Part shown: positions 1 to 7,225 of the stretch, in pieces
Layout of the letters: each line of letters opens with the position of its first letter
Position numbering within the stretch: position 1 is the stretch's first letter
Assembly: GCA_038532435.1 (NCBI GenBank)
Contig: JBCBAP010000034.1
Span: 1-36,600, forward strand
Reading direction: 5' to 3'
Origin: JBCBAP01 sp038532435
Lineage (GTDB): Bacteria > Pseudomonadota > Alphaproteobacteria > Rhodobacterales > Rhodobacteraceae
DNA length: 36,600 bases
The notes under the pieces: model-generated
Seen by the model: the letters and a program-made list of their open reading frames with translations, nothing else
Databases searched by the model: none
What the model was told of the DNA's origin: nothing
Made by a program: the position numbers and the translations under genes

Positions 1-64
1 AGTAGAAGAACACTGCGTGCAGGATGACCTCTTTGGGAAAGTGCGCACCTTTGAACGAGATCAT
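1..64 (-). CDS. IS6-family transposase, N-terminal fragment cut by the window edge
   Basis: From the ATG at 64 the minus strand encodes about 21 residues containing SFKGAHFPK, followed by EVILHAVFFY. This is the characteristic start of IS6-family transposases (the conserved FKG-x-HFP segment before the short zinc-finger/HTH region). The DDE catalytic domain would lie beyond position 1. An upstream GTG in the same frame is also possible; the ATG is chosen because the family motif begins immediately after it. The enzyme would carry out replicative cointegrate-type transposition of the element. Confidence 0.75.
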   Translation of the reverse strand, partial: MISFKGAHFPKEVILHAVFFY

Positions 65-130
65 CCCGGTCACCTTATCCTGCTTGGCGTACCCTCGTTA
101 GCCTATCCTCGCCGAACTTGCGACAGAACC
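1..130 (-). mobile_element. IS6-family insertion sequence, one end (element continues outside the window)
   Basis: Read on the minus strand, the element begins at position 130 with GGTTCTGTCGCAAGTTCGG, which resembles the terminal inverted repeats of IS6-family elements (GG-[CT]-[AT]CTGT-[TC]GCAA type). About 66 bases further in, a transposase start follows. Only one end is visible; the rest lies to the left of the window. The boundary at 130/131 explains why the plus-strand frame beginning near position 17 is not protein-like until about position 164. The 8-bp target duplication expected for the family cannot be tested because the other end is missing. Confidence 0.8.
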
Positions 131-163
131 GGACAAGCGGCGGCTCCAATAGAGGAACTTACC

Positions 164-418
164 GTGATTATCGACGCCGATACGCCAACAAAGACTCCGC
201 CGCCAGTGCCTGCGCACATCCTAGCAGCGCAGAAGCCCGGTCAGGCGCCTCCTTTGGGGACCAGCCAGACGATCCTGTCGCAAGGAAAGCTCAAAGGCGG
301 TACATTTGAGGTGCGCGTGACGGGTGAGGTGGGTGCCCGTGAAATCGGGAAGATCATCAAGCTTCTCGAAGCGCAGAAGGCGATCCTCTCCGAGGACGAC
401 GAAAACGAGGACGACTAG
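164..418 (+). CDS. Small unknown protein beside the IS end
   Basis: This is an 84-residue frame starting at GTG 164, preceded by AGAGGA at a suitable distance. The N-terminal third is rich in proline and threonine. The C-terminal part (GTFEVRVTGEVG, then EIGKIIKLLEAQKAIL) looks like a real folded segment with a helix and an acidic tail (SEDDENEDD). I do not recognise the family. The frame is open back to about position 17, but that stretch is the IS end and reads as non-coding, so the GTG is preferred. The gene's original upstream region begins only at 131, so it may have lost its promoter, or its N-terminus, to the IS. Its stop overlaps the stop of the convergent frameshifted gene. Confidence 0.45.
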   Translation: MIIDADTPTKTPPPVPAHILAAQKPGQAPPLGTSQTILSQGKLKGGTFEVRVTGEVGAREIGKIIKLLEAQKAILSEDDENEDD

Positions 419-616
419 TCTGACCAGCGGGCCTTCGCGGCGCGACTGGCGATCTTCTGGCGAGAGCTTTTCGGCTCTCGCCTTTCCGCCTTTCAAGCCG
501 CCCTTGCGCTGACCGGACGTATCGGTCTCGATCTCGTAAGCCTCCCCCGTCGCGATATCCACAATCGACCCCGCAAGCTGGTTAACATCTCTGGGTCTCT
601 TGGGCTTGTCTGTCAT
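415..616 (-). pseudogene. Small basic protein gene with a frameshift near its 3' end
   Basis: From ATG 616 the minus strand encodes a protein starting MTDKPKRPRDVNQLAGSIVD and continuing with TGEAYEIETD and a basic GGLKGGKARAEKLSPE segment. Families with this KGG-x-KGGKARAxxLSPE pattern normally finish with a short IAxxAAxARW tail. Here the open frame runs on into unrelated sequence, but in the adjacent frame the DNA right after SPE reads IASRAAKARW-SD-stop, ending at 415. The full span, 202 bases, is one base more than a multiple of three, so one indel explains the break. It could be real decay, a programmed shift or a sequencing error. The family is a common small unknown protein, often found near mobile DNA. 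Confidence 0.6.
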
Positions 617-733
617 ATCGCCAATATCGGGCCAGATGCGATCCGGTGCAAATCAAAGGTTCGCGTGAGCGTGAGGAGCTAAATTTCAAAGTGACCCACT
701 ACCATCGGCGTGACACGCAGCGTGGTCTTCTGC

Positions 734-745
734 GTTCACGTGAAC
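734..745. promoter_or_regulatory. Isolated 12-bp perfect palindrome
   Basis: GTTCACGTGAAC is a perfect palindrome in the 223-base spacer between the frameshifted gene (start 616) and the stop of the RibD-C-like gene (840). It could be a regulator binding site for the minus-strand gene starting at 616. No other evidence supports a function. The rest of the 617-839 spacer shows no gene. Confidence 0.25.
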
Positions 746-839
746 CGACGCCGCTGGCAACATGAGGGTGCATCGCCGCACCAAACTTTCGGCGCTCAGA
801 TCCGCAGGGCGTGAGGCAGATCGGCTCCTGATCACACCG

Positions 840-1430
840 TCAGTCGGCGGTCGGGGTGCGGAGGTAGGTCTGCATCGTGACGCCGTTCGAGTAATGCTCG
901 ACGCGATCGAGGATCAGAGGGCGGTGGCTGCAGCCCGGCTCAAAGAGGCGTTTGCCAGTGCCAAGTACGACCGGGAAGGTCCAGATACGGTAGAGGTCGA
1001 TCAGTTTTTCCCGGTGCAGAAGCTGGATCAGTCCAGCGCTTCCATGGACCTGAATGAGCGGGCCATCCTCCGCCTTGAGCGCGCTGATCTTCGACGCGAT
1101 GTCCCCGGTAACAGGGACCGAGTTCTGCCAGGGGAAGGGCCCAGGGGAGCTGGTGACCACGTACTTCCGGCTTGCGTTCAGGCGCTCGGACACGGTCGAA
1201 CGCGGCGCGGTTGGCCAGTGACCGGCGAAGATGTCGTAGGTCCTGCGCCCGAAAAGGATGTCGTAGGGCTGCGCCATTGCCACCCGCTCAACCTCGGGCA
1301 TCACCCCCTCCCAGTAGGGAGCGGCCCATCCCCCGTGTGTGAAACCACCGGACGTGTCTTCGTCCGGGGAACCCGGGGCCTGCATCACGCCATCCAGCGA
1401 GACGAAGGACAGGATTGCGAGCTGTCGCAC
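840..1430 (-). CDS. Dihydrofolate reductase-like (RibD C-terminal domain) family protein
   Basis: This 196-residue protein begins with a beta strand followed by SLDGVMQAPG, the typical start of the RibD-C/DHFR-like fold. It also has FGRRTYDIF in the first half, a GPLIQVHGS segment near residue 125 (a nucleotide-binding turn in this fold), and FPVVLGTGKRLF in the last third. Members of this group bind NAD(P)H and are usually annotated as dihydrofolate reductase family proteins of unknown substrate. True folate reduction is not implied. The gene stands alone with its own AT-rich upstream region (1431-1577). Confidence 0.85.
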   Translation of the reverse strand: MRQLAILSFVSLDGVMQAPGSPDEDTSGGFTHGGWAAPYWEGVMPEVERVAMAQPYDILFGRRTYDIFAGHWPTAPRSTVSERLNASRKYVVTSSPGPFPWQNSVPVTGDIASKISALKAEDGPLIQVHGSAGLIQLLHREKLIDLYRIWTFPVVLGTGKRLFEPGCSHRPLILDRVEHYSNGVTMQTYLRTPTAD

Positions 1431-1498
1431 GTGACTCTCCGACTGCGAAAGCGGTGGGGTATGGCGTGTTGAACGGCCAGCCTCACTTACAAGTCTTA

Positions 1499-1526
1499 TT
1501 ATTATGCCAATCAGTTAATTAATCAA
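1499..1526 (-). promoter_or_regulatory. Candidate sigma-70-type promoter of the RibD-C-like gene, with an imperfect inverted repeat
   Basis: On the minus strand TTGATT (1521-1526) and TAATAA (1499-1504) lie 16 bases apart, about 70 bases ahead of the ATG at 1430. The region is the most AT-rich in this part of the window. An imperfect inverted repeat, CCAAT/ATTGG with TTAA in both arms (1507-1541), overlaps the -35 element and could be an operator. Confidence 0.45.
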
Positions 1527-1577
1527 GGTATTAAGTATTGGATAGTCTTTCAAACAGGGTTCAGGAGCGGGTTGCTG

Positions 1578-2810
1578 CTAGCTGAACGCCTGCAGCCCCG
1601 TCTGTCCACGCCCGAGAATCAGGGCGTGGATGTCATGGGTGCCTTCGTAGGTATTCACCGCCTCGAGGTTCATGACATGGCGGATCACTCCATATTCGTC
1701 GCTGATGCCGTTGCCGCCGTGGATGTCCCGCGCCTCCCGCGCGATCCCGAGCGCCTTGCCGCAATTGTTGCGCTTCATCAGGGAGATGAGCTCGGCCGGG
1801 GCGGTGTGGGCGTCCATCATCCGACCGAGGTGCAGGGCGCCGAGCAGGCCGAGGGAAATCTCCGTCTGCATATCCGCGAGCTTCTTCTGGACCAGTTGGG
1901 TCTGCGCCAGCGGCTTCCCGAATTGCTTGCGGTCGATGGCGTAGCGTCGGGCGGCATGCCAGCACGCCTCCGCAGCCCCCATCGCCCCCCACGCGATACC
2001 AAATCGCGCCCGGTTGAGGCAGCCAAAGGGACCCGCAAGCCCGCTGACATGGGGCAACAGATTCTCTTCGGGCACGAACACCTCGTCCATGTGAATCATG
2101 CCGGTGGTCGAGGCGCGCAGGCTGAACTTGCCCTCGATCTTCGGTGCGGAGAGACCCTTCATGCCCTTTTCGAGCACAAACCCCTTGATCTTGCCCCCGT
2201 GGGCCTCCGACTTGGCCCAGATGATAAAAATATCGGCGATGGGACTGTTGGTGATCCAGTTCTTCGCACCGGAGATCAGGTATCCCCCGTCGACGGGCCG
2301 TGCTCGGGTGACCATGCCACCAGGGTCCGAGCCGTGATCGGGTTCCGTCAGGCCGAAACATCCGACCCAGGTCCCGGATGCGAGCCTTGGCAGATACTTT
2401 GCGCGCTGCGCGTCCGTGCCGTAGGCGAAGATCGGGTGCATCACGAGGGAGGACTGCACGGACATCGCGGAGCGGTAGCCGCTGTCCACCCGCTCGACTT
2501 CCCGCGCGATCAGCCCGTAGGCGACATAGCCCGCCCCGACACCTCCAACATCCTCCGGTAGCGTGGCGCCGAGGAGCCCAAGCTCCCCCATCTCCAGCAT
2601 GATGTCGCGGTCAAAGACCTCGTGCCGGTTCGCCTCGATCACCCGCGGCACAAGCCTGTCCTGCGCGTAGGCTCGCGCCGTATCGCGGATGAGACGTTCC
2701 TCTTCGGTCAGTTCGGCGTCGAGGCGGAACGGATCCGCCCAGTCGAGTGGCGCAGGCTTTGCCCGTGCGCTTTCCGGCGTCATTGCGGTCATCTCGACGT
2801 CTTTCGGCAT
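1578..2810 (-). CDS. gcdH: Glutaryl-CoA dehydrogenase-like acyl-CoA dehydrogenase
   Basis: This FAD enzyme oxidises an acyl-CoA; glutaryl-CoA dehydrogenases convert glutaryl-CoA to crotonyl-CoA and CO2 and pass electrons to ETF. At 410 residues it has the usual length. Visible features are the FGLTEPDHGSDP flavin/substrate loop, WITNSPIADIF, FSLRASTTGMI, the KQFGKPLAQTQLVQKKLADM helix, and NTYEGTHDIHALILGR near the C-terminus, whose glutamate (about residue 389) is the catalytic base of this subfamily. ATG 2810 is preceded by AGAGG. The gene is divergent from the aryl-CoA operon and shares its regulatory region, so it probably handles a dicarboxylyl-CoA or related product of that pathway. Assignment to the GcdH subfamily is strong; the true substrate here is inferred. 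Confidence 0.88.
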   Translation of the reverse strand: MPKDVEMTAMTPESARAKPAPLDWADPFRLDAELTEEERLIRDTARAYAQDRLVPRVIEANRHEVFDRDIMLEMGELGLLGATLPEDVGGVGAGYVAYGLIAREVERVDSGYRSAMSVQSSLVMHPIFAYGTDAQRAKYLPRLASGTWVGCFGLTEPDHGSDPGGMVTRARPVDGGYLISGAKNWITNSPIADIFIIWAKSEAHGGKIKGFVLEKGMKGLSAPKIEGKFSLRASTTGMIHMDEVFVPEENLLPHVSGLAGPFGCLNRARFGIAWGAMGAAEACWHAARRYAIDRKQFGKPLAQTQLVQKKLADMQTEISLGLLGALHLGRMMDAHTAPAELISLMKRNNCGKALGIAREARDIHGGNGISDEYGVIRHVMNLEAVNTYEGTHDIHALILGRGQTGLQAFS

Positions 2811-2843
2811 GTACGTACCTCTCGATTTGCTTCAGACCTAAAA

Positions 2844-2870
2844 TTTCAATACTGAAACTTCAAGCTTGAA
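2844..2870. promoter_or_regulatory. Paired palindromes in the divergent promoter region, probable MarR operators
   Basis: Two inverted repeats sit one base apart: TTTCA-ATAC-TGAAA (2844-2857) and the perfect 12-bp palindrome TTCAAGCTTGAA (2859-2870). Both use TTCA/TGAA half-sites, and a further TTTCAA follows at 2876-2881. They lie in the 119-base gap between the divergent starts at 2810 and 2930. On the minus strand a possible -35 (TTGAAG) overlaps them. MarR-family repressors typically bind such AT-rich palindromes, and a marR gene is the third gene of the operon, so autoregulation and control of both directions is likely. The ligand would plausibly be an aryl-CoA thioester (inference). Confidence 0.6.
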
Positions 2871-2929
2871 ATTACTTTCAACCTGCGCCAGCCTCAAAGC
2901 AAGAATCGGAGCCAGCCAACGGAGCGACG

Positions 2930-5224
2930 ATGCGGATTGCATGCCTTGGAGGAGGTCCAGCGGGCCTTTACTTCGCGATCTCGATGAAGTTGCGCGACCC
3001 CTCGCACGAGGTCGTCGTCATCGAACGGAACAAGGCTGACGACACGTTCGGCTGGGGCGTCGTTCTGTCCGACGAGACACTGGGCAACCTGGCCGCGAAC
3101 GATCCGGTGAGTGCCGCCACGATCAAGGACCACTTCGCCTACTGGGATGACATTGCGCTGCACTACAAGGGCGAGCGCCTCGTCTCCTCCGGCCACGGGT
3201 TCTGTGGCATCGGGCGAAAGCGGCTCCTGATCCTGCTGCAGGAGCGGGCACGGCAGCTCGGCGTCGATCTTCAGTTCGAGACGGAGATCGACAGCGCGGA
3301 GGCCTATCGCGCCGACTACGATGTCGTCGTCGCGGCGGACGGCCTGAACTCCAGGACGCGGATGCTCTACGCGGATACGATGAAGCCGGACGTGGATGAA
3401 CGGCTATGCCAGTTCGTCTGGCTCGGCACACACCAGACCTTCGCGGACGCGTTCACCTTCATCTTCGAGCAGACGAAGCACGGCTGGGTATGGGCGCACG
3501 CCTACCAGTTCGACGCAGACACTGCGACGTTCATCGTGGAGTGCGCGCAGGACACATTCGACGCCTGGGGTTTCGGCGAGATGAGCCAGGCGGAGTCCAT
3601 CGCGGTGTGCGAGGAGATCTTCAAGGATCACCTTGATGGCCACCCCCTCATGACCAACGCGCACCACATCCGCGGCTCTGCCTGGCTGAGGTTTCCGCGC
3701 GTTCTTTGCCAGAAATGGAGCCATGGCAATGTGGTCCTGCTCGGCGATGCCGCGGCGACAGCGCACTTCTCCATCGGGTCGGGCACCAAGCTGGCGCTGG
3801 AAAGTGCCGTTGCCCTCGCCGATCTGCTGCACGCGGAACCGAATCTCGAGACCGCCTTCGCCCGCTACGAGGACGAACGGAGGCTCGAGGTGCTGCGGCT
3901 TCAGTCCGCCGCACGGAACTCGCTTGAGTGGTTCGAAACGGTCGAGCGGTACCTCGACCTCGATCCGGTGCAGCTCAACTACTCCATGCTCACCCGCAGT
4001 CAGCGGATCAGCCACGAGAATCTGCGGGATCGGGATCCCAACTGGCTCGAAGGGGCGGAGCGCTGGTTCATGACGCAAAGCGGATGTGGGCCCAACGCAC
4101 CCCTGCGGACACCGATGTTCGCCCCGTTCCGGCTGCGCGACATGGAACTGAAGAACCGCATCGTCGTCTCGCCCATGGCACAGTACAAAGCGGAGGATGG
4201 CTGCCCCAACGACTGGCACCTTTCCCACTATGGTGAGCGGGCCAAGGGTGGTGCAGGCCTCATCTACACGGAGATGACGTGTGTCAGCGCGGAGGGTCGC
4301 ATCACCCCGGGCTGTACCGGCCTCTACATGCCCGAACATGAGGCGGCGTGGACAAGGTTGACCGCCTTCATCCACGACCACACGGACGCAAAGTTCTGCT
4401 GCCAGATCGGTCATTCGGGGCGCAAGGGGTCGACCCAGCTTGGCTGGGACCGGATGGACGCGCCGTTGCCCGACGGCAACTGGGACCTCATCAGCGCATC
4501 GGCGGTTCCCTGGTCCCGGGAAAATGCCATGCCGCGGGAAATCACGGTCGGGGAGATGGCCGCGATACGGGACGAATTCGTACGCGCGGCGGAGATGGCA
4601 GAGCGTGCAGGCTTCGACATGATCGAACTGCACGCGGCCCACGGTTACCTGATCTCCTCTTTCCTCTCTCCGGTGTCCAACATCCGCACCGACAAATTCG
4701 GCGGCTCCCTCGAAAACCGCATGCGCTGGCCGGTTGAGGTGTTCAGGGCCATGCGCGCGGTTTGGCCGGCTCACAAGCCGATGTCCGTGCGCATCTCGGC
4801 AAACGATTGGGTCGGGGACGCGGGCGTGACGCCGGAGGATGCGGTCGCAATTGCGAAGGGGTTCTGGGACGCGGGCGTTGACCTGATCGATGTCTCCGCC
4901 GGGCAGACCACGGTGGAGGCGAAACCGGTTTACGGGCGCATGTTCCAGACCCCGTTCTCGGACCGGATCCGGAACGAGGCAGGTATCCGGACCATGGCGG
5001 TTGGCAACATCTACGAGGCTGACCACGCCAATTCGATCCTCATGGCCGGGCGCGCCGACCTTGTCGCGGTGGGTCGTCCGCACCTGTCGAACCCCTATTG
5101 GACACTGCACGAGGCGGCAAAGATCGGTGACCGCGCCGCGCCGGACTGGCCGCTGCCCTACCTCGCAGGCCGCGATCAGACCTGGCGGCTGGCCGACCGC
5201 GAGGCGGAAAGCCTTCGCGCGTGA
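2930..5224 (+). CDS. Flavin monooxygenase/old yellow enzyme fusion (2-aminobenzoyl-CoA monooxygenase/reductase or salicylyl-CoA 5-hydroxylase type)
   Basis: The protein has 764 residues and two enzymes in one chain. Residues 1 to about 375 form an FAD aromatic hydroxylase: CLGGGPAGLYFA near the start and VVLLGDAAATAHFSIGSG near residue 270. From about residue 390 an old-yellow-enzyme domain follows: FAPFRLRDMELKNRIVVSPM, GLIYTEMTCVS, HAAHGYLISSFLSP and KFGGSLENRMRW. This architecture and length match the Azoarcus evansii 2-aminobenzoyl-CoA monooxygenase/reductase, which hydroxylates the aryl-CoA with O2 and NADH and then reduces the ring to 2-amino-5-oxocyclohex-1-ene-1-carbonyl-CoA. Homologues are also annotated as bifunctional salicylyl-CoA 5-hydroxylase/oxidoreductase. 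ATG 2930 follows GGAG. It is the first gene of the operon; its stop overlaps the next start (GTGA). Family certain, substrate (amino- versus hydroxybenzoyl-CoA) undecided. Confidence 0.9.
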   Translation: MRIACLGGGPAGLYFAISMKLRDPSHEVVVIERNKADDTFGWGVVLSDETLGNLAANDPVSAATIKDHFAYWDDIALHYKGERLVSSGHGFCGIGRKRLLILLQERARQLGVDLQFETEIDSAEAYRADYDVVVAADGLNSRTRMLYADTMKPDVDERLCQFVWLGTHQTFADAFTFIFEQTKHGWVWAHAYQFDADTATFIVECAQDTFDAWGFGEMSQAESIAVCEEIFKDHLDGHPLMTNAHHIRGSAWLRFPRVLCQKWSHGNVVLLGDAAATAHFSIGSGTKLALESAVALADLLHAEPNLETAFARYEDERRLEVLRLQSAARNSLEWFETVERYLDLDPVQLNYSMLTRSQRISHENLRDRDPNWLEGAERWFMTQSGCGPNAPLRTPMFAPFRLRDMELKNRIVVSPMAQYKAEDGCPNDWHLSHYGERAKGGAGLIYTEMTCVSAEGRITPGCTGLYMPEHEAAWTRLTAFIHDHTDAKFCCQIGHSGRKGSTQLGWDRMDAPLPDGNWDLISASAVPWSRENAMPREITVGEMAAIRDEFVRAAEMAERAGFDMIELHAAHGYLISSFLSPVSNIRTDKFGGSLENRMRWPVEVFRAMRAVWPAHKPMSVRISANDWVGDAGVTPEDAVAIAKGFWDAGVDLIDVSAGQTTVEAKPVYGRMFQTPFSDRIRNEAGIRTMAVGNIYEADHANSILMAGRADLVAVGRPHLSNPYWTLHEAAKIGDRAAPDWPLPYLAGRDQTWRLADREAESLRA

Positions 5225-5961
5225 GCGGACCCCGGCATATCGTCGTAACCGGGGGAGGCTCCGGCGTCGGTGCAGCAACTGCCCAGGCATTCGCAGCGGC
5301 CGGGGACAAAGTGACCGTGATGGGCCGCAGGATCGGGAGCCTCACCGATCAGGGGCTGCCCTTCGCCCAGTGCGATGTGACGGATCGGAAGAGCGTGACC
5401 TCCGCCTTTGCGCAGGCGCGGGAGGTCAATGGCCCGATCTTTGCAGTAATCGCCAACGCGGGTGCTGCTGAGTCCAAACCGTTCGCCCGGATGACGGGCA
5501 CCGACCTCGACGCGATGCTCTCCGTCAATCTGGGCGGGGTGTTCAATGTCTGGCAGGAGGCGCTCCCGGACATGACCGCAGCAGGCGCCGGCCGTCTGAT
5601 CGCCATCGCTTCCACCGCCGGGCTCAAGGGGTATGCCTATGTCAGCGCCTACTGCGCGGCGAAACACGGAGTGGTCGGCCTCACGCGGGCACTGGCAAAA
5701 GAACTCGCGAAAACCGGCGTGACGGTGAACGCGGTCTGCCCGGGCTTCACCGAAACACCGATGCTCGCACGGTCCATCACCAACATCGTGGAGAAAACGG
5801 GCATGAGCGCAGAAGAGGCCGCCGCGTCGCTCAAGGCGGACAATCCCCAGGGCCGCTTCGTCCAAGCAAACGAGGTTGCAGAAGCTGCCCGCTGGCTCGC
5901 CAGCGACGCGGCGGCCTCCGTCAACGGCCACGCCCTGGCCCTGTCAGGTGGTGAGATATGA
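5221..5961 (+). CDS. Short-chain dehydrogenase/reductase of the aryl-CoA operon
   Basis: This 246-residue SDR has the NAD(P)-binding TGGGSGVGAA motif near residue 10, NAGAAES near residue 80, and a catalytic Ser-Tyr-Lys set (IASTAG..., YVSAYCAAKHG around residues 141-150). PGFTETPML follows. The GTG start at 5221 overlaps the previous stop and is preceded by a purine-rich GAGGCGGAAAG. Likely role: reversible oxidation or reduction of a hydroxyl/keto group on the dearomatised ring CoA ester or a ring-opened product, comparable to a 3-hydroxyacyl-CoA dehydrogenase. The exact step is inferred from context only. Confidence 0.85.
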   Translation: MSGPRHIVVTGGGSGVGAATAQAFAAAGDKVTVMGRRIGSLTDQGLPFAQCDVTDRKSVTSAFAQAREVNGPIFAVIANAGAAESKPFARMTGTDLDAMLSVNLGGVFNVWQEALPDMTAAGAGRLIAIASTAGLKGYAYVSAYCAAKHGVVGLTRALAKELAKTGVTVNAVCPGFTETPMLARSITNIVEKTGMSAEEAAASLKADNPQGRFVQANEVAEAARWLASDAAASVNGHALALSGGEI

Positions 5962-6425
5962 CCCCCGATCCCAACCATGATGTCGAACCGGACTCCAAGG
6001 CGCGGCTGCGTCTGTGGCTCAAGCTGCTGAAGGTCACCGGGCAGACAGAGGCGGAGCTTCGTCGCCGCCTGCGCACGGACCACGACACGACGCTGCCGAG
6101 GTTCGATGTGATGTCCGCCCTCGCCCGGCATCCGCAGGGGCTGAAGATGAGCGAGCTGTCGACCTACCTGCGCGTGTCCAATGGCAATGTCACCGGCATC
6201 GTCGACCGTTTGACCGAGGATGGGCTCGCCCTGCGTGTCGCCGTCGAAGGGGACCGCAGAGCCCATCTTGCGCGGCTCACACCCGCCGGGCACAGGGCCT
6301 TCGCGGAGCTGGCAGAGAACCACGAGATCTGGATCGACGGACTTCTGGGCGATCTGAGCGCGGAAGATGCGACCACCGTGCTGTCGATCCTTGCCCGCGT
6401 CCCGGATCCAAAGGACGGCTTATGA
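5958..6425 (+). CDS. MarR-family transcriptional regulator
   Basis: This 155-residue protein carries a winged helix-turn-helix between about residues 50 and 105 (LKMSELSTYLRVSNGNVTGI is the HTH, with DRRAHLARLTPAG as the wing). The N-terminal residues form the usual dimerisation helix (RLWLKLLKVTGQTEAELRRRL). It starts in an ATGA overlap with the SDR and ends in an ATGA overlap with the crotonase, so it is co-expressed with the enzymes. It most likely represses the divergent promoters at 2811-2929 by binding the palindromes there and is released by a pathway CoA ester, as in several aromatic-acid MarR regulators. The ligand is inferred. Confidence 0.88.
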   Translation: MTPDPNHDVEPDSKARLRLWLKLLKVTGQTEAELRRRLRTDHDTTLPRFDVMSALARHPQGLKMSELSTYLRVSNGNVTGIVDRLTEDGLALRVAVEGDRRAHLARLTPAGHRAFAELAENHEIWIDGLLGDLSAEDATTVLSILARVPDPKDGL

Positions 6426-7225
6426 CCCTGCCCATCCCTCAGCATTTCCGCTGCGATATCGCGGACGGGATCGCGCGCATCGCCCACGACAGGCCAGAGC
6501 GGAAAAATCCATTCACCTTCGACAGCTACGCGGAGATGCGCGACTGGTTCCGCGCGCTCCCCTACACGGAGGATGTGCACGCGGTGGTCATCCTTCCCAA
6601 CGGCGGAAACTTCAGCTCCGGCGGTGATGTCCACGATATCATCGGGCCGCTCACGCGGATGTCGATGAAGGAGCTTCTCGCGTTCACCCGCATGACCGGA
6701 GACCTGGTGAAGGCGATGATCCATTGCGGCAAACCGATCATCGCCGCGGTTGACGGCGTGTGCGCCGGTGCGGGCGCGATCATGGCCATGGCGAGCGATA
6801 TGCGGATCGCGGGACCCGACGCCAAAGTCGCGTTCCTCTTCAACCGTGTCGGCCTTGCCGGTTGCGACATGGGGGCCTGTGCGATGCTGCCCCGGATCAT
6901 CGGACAGGGACGCGCGGCAGAGCTGCTTTACACCGGCCGGACCCTGCGCGCAGAGGAAGGGGAACGCTGGGGCTTTTTCAACCGGACGGTCGCGGCGGAG
7001 GCACTGGAGGCGGAGGTGCTTGAGCTTGCCGGGCGCATCGTCGCGGGACCGACCTTTGCCAACTCGATGACCAAGACCATGCTTGCGCAGGAATGGAACA
7101 TGAGCCTCGATCAGGCGATCGAGGCGGAGGCACAGGCGCAGGCCATCTGCATGCAGGGCCGCGATTTCACCCGCGCCTATGACGCCTTCGTGGCCAGGGA
7201 AAAACCGAGGTTCGAGGGCGACTGA
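6422..7225 (+). CDS. Crotonase-family (enoyl-CoA hydratase/isomerase) protein with altered active site
   Basis: This 267-residue protein has the crotonase fold: the first oxyanion-hole segment FSSGGDVHDI near residue 64 and the second, GVCAGAGAIMAMASD, near residue 112. The two glutamates of classical enoyl-CoA hydratases are not seen: the first site reads AIM (about residue 120) and the second reads FNRVG (Arg about 142). An aspartate in GLAGCDMGA (about 149) could be the acid/base, as acidic residues in this area are in other crotonase subgroups. It may therefore be a hydrolase, isomerase or ring-opening enzyme on the alicyclic CoA intermediate, not a plain hydratase. The ATG at 6422 overlaps the marR stop; the frame is open further upstream but that part overlaps marR. 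Confidence 0.83.
   Translation: MTLPIPQHFRCDIADGIARIAHDRPERKNPFTFDSYAEMRDWFRALPYTEDVHAVVILPNGGNFSSGGDVHDIIGPLTRMSMKELLAFTRMTGDLVKAMIHCGKPIIAAVDGVCAGAGAIMAMASDMRIAGPDAKVAFLFNRVGLAGCDMGACAMLPRIIGQGRAAELLYTGRTLRAEEGERWGFFNRTVAAEALEAEVLELAGRIVAGPTFANSMTKTMLAQEWNMSLDQAIEAEAQAQAICMQGRDFTRAYDAFVAREKPRFEGD

Noticed and set aside
17..163. N-terminal extension of the small plus-strand gene
   Set aside because: This part is the IS6-family end read in the wrong direction; composition is not protein-like.
3404..5290. 628-residue minus-strand open frame opposite the monooxygenase/reductase fusion
   Set aside because: Antisense shadow of a gene with unmistakable flavoprotein motifs.
6014..6421. Upstream extension of the crotonase frame
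   Set aside because: It overlaps marR out of frame and is Arg/Ala-rich without motifs; the ATGA overlap start at 6422 fits the family length.
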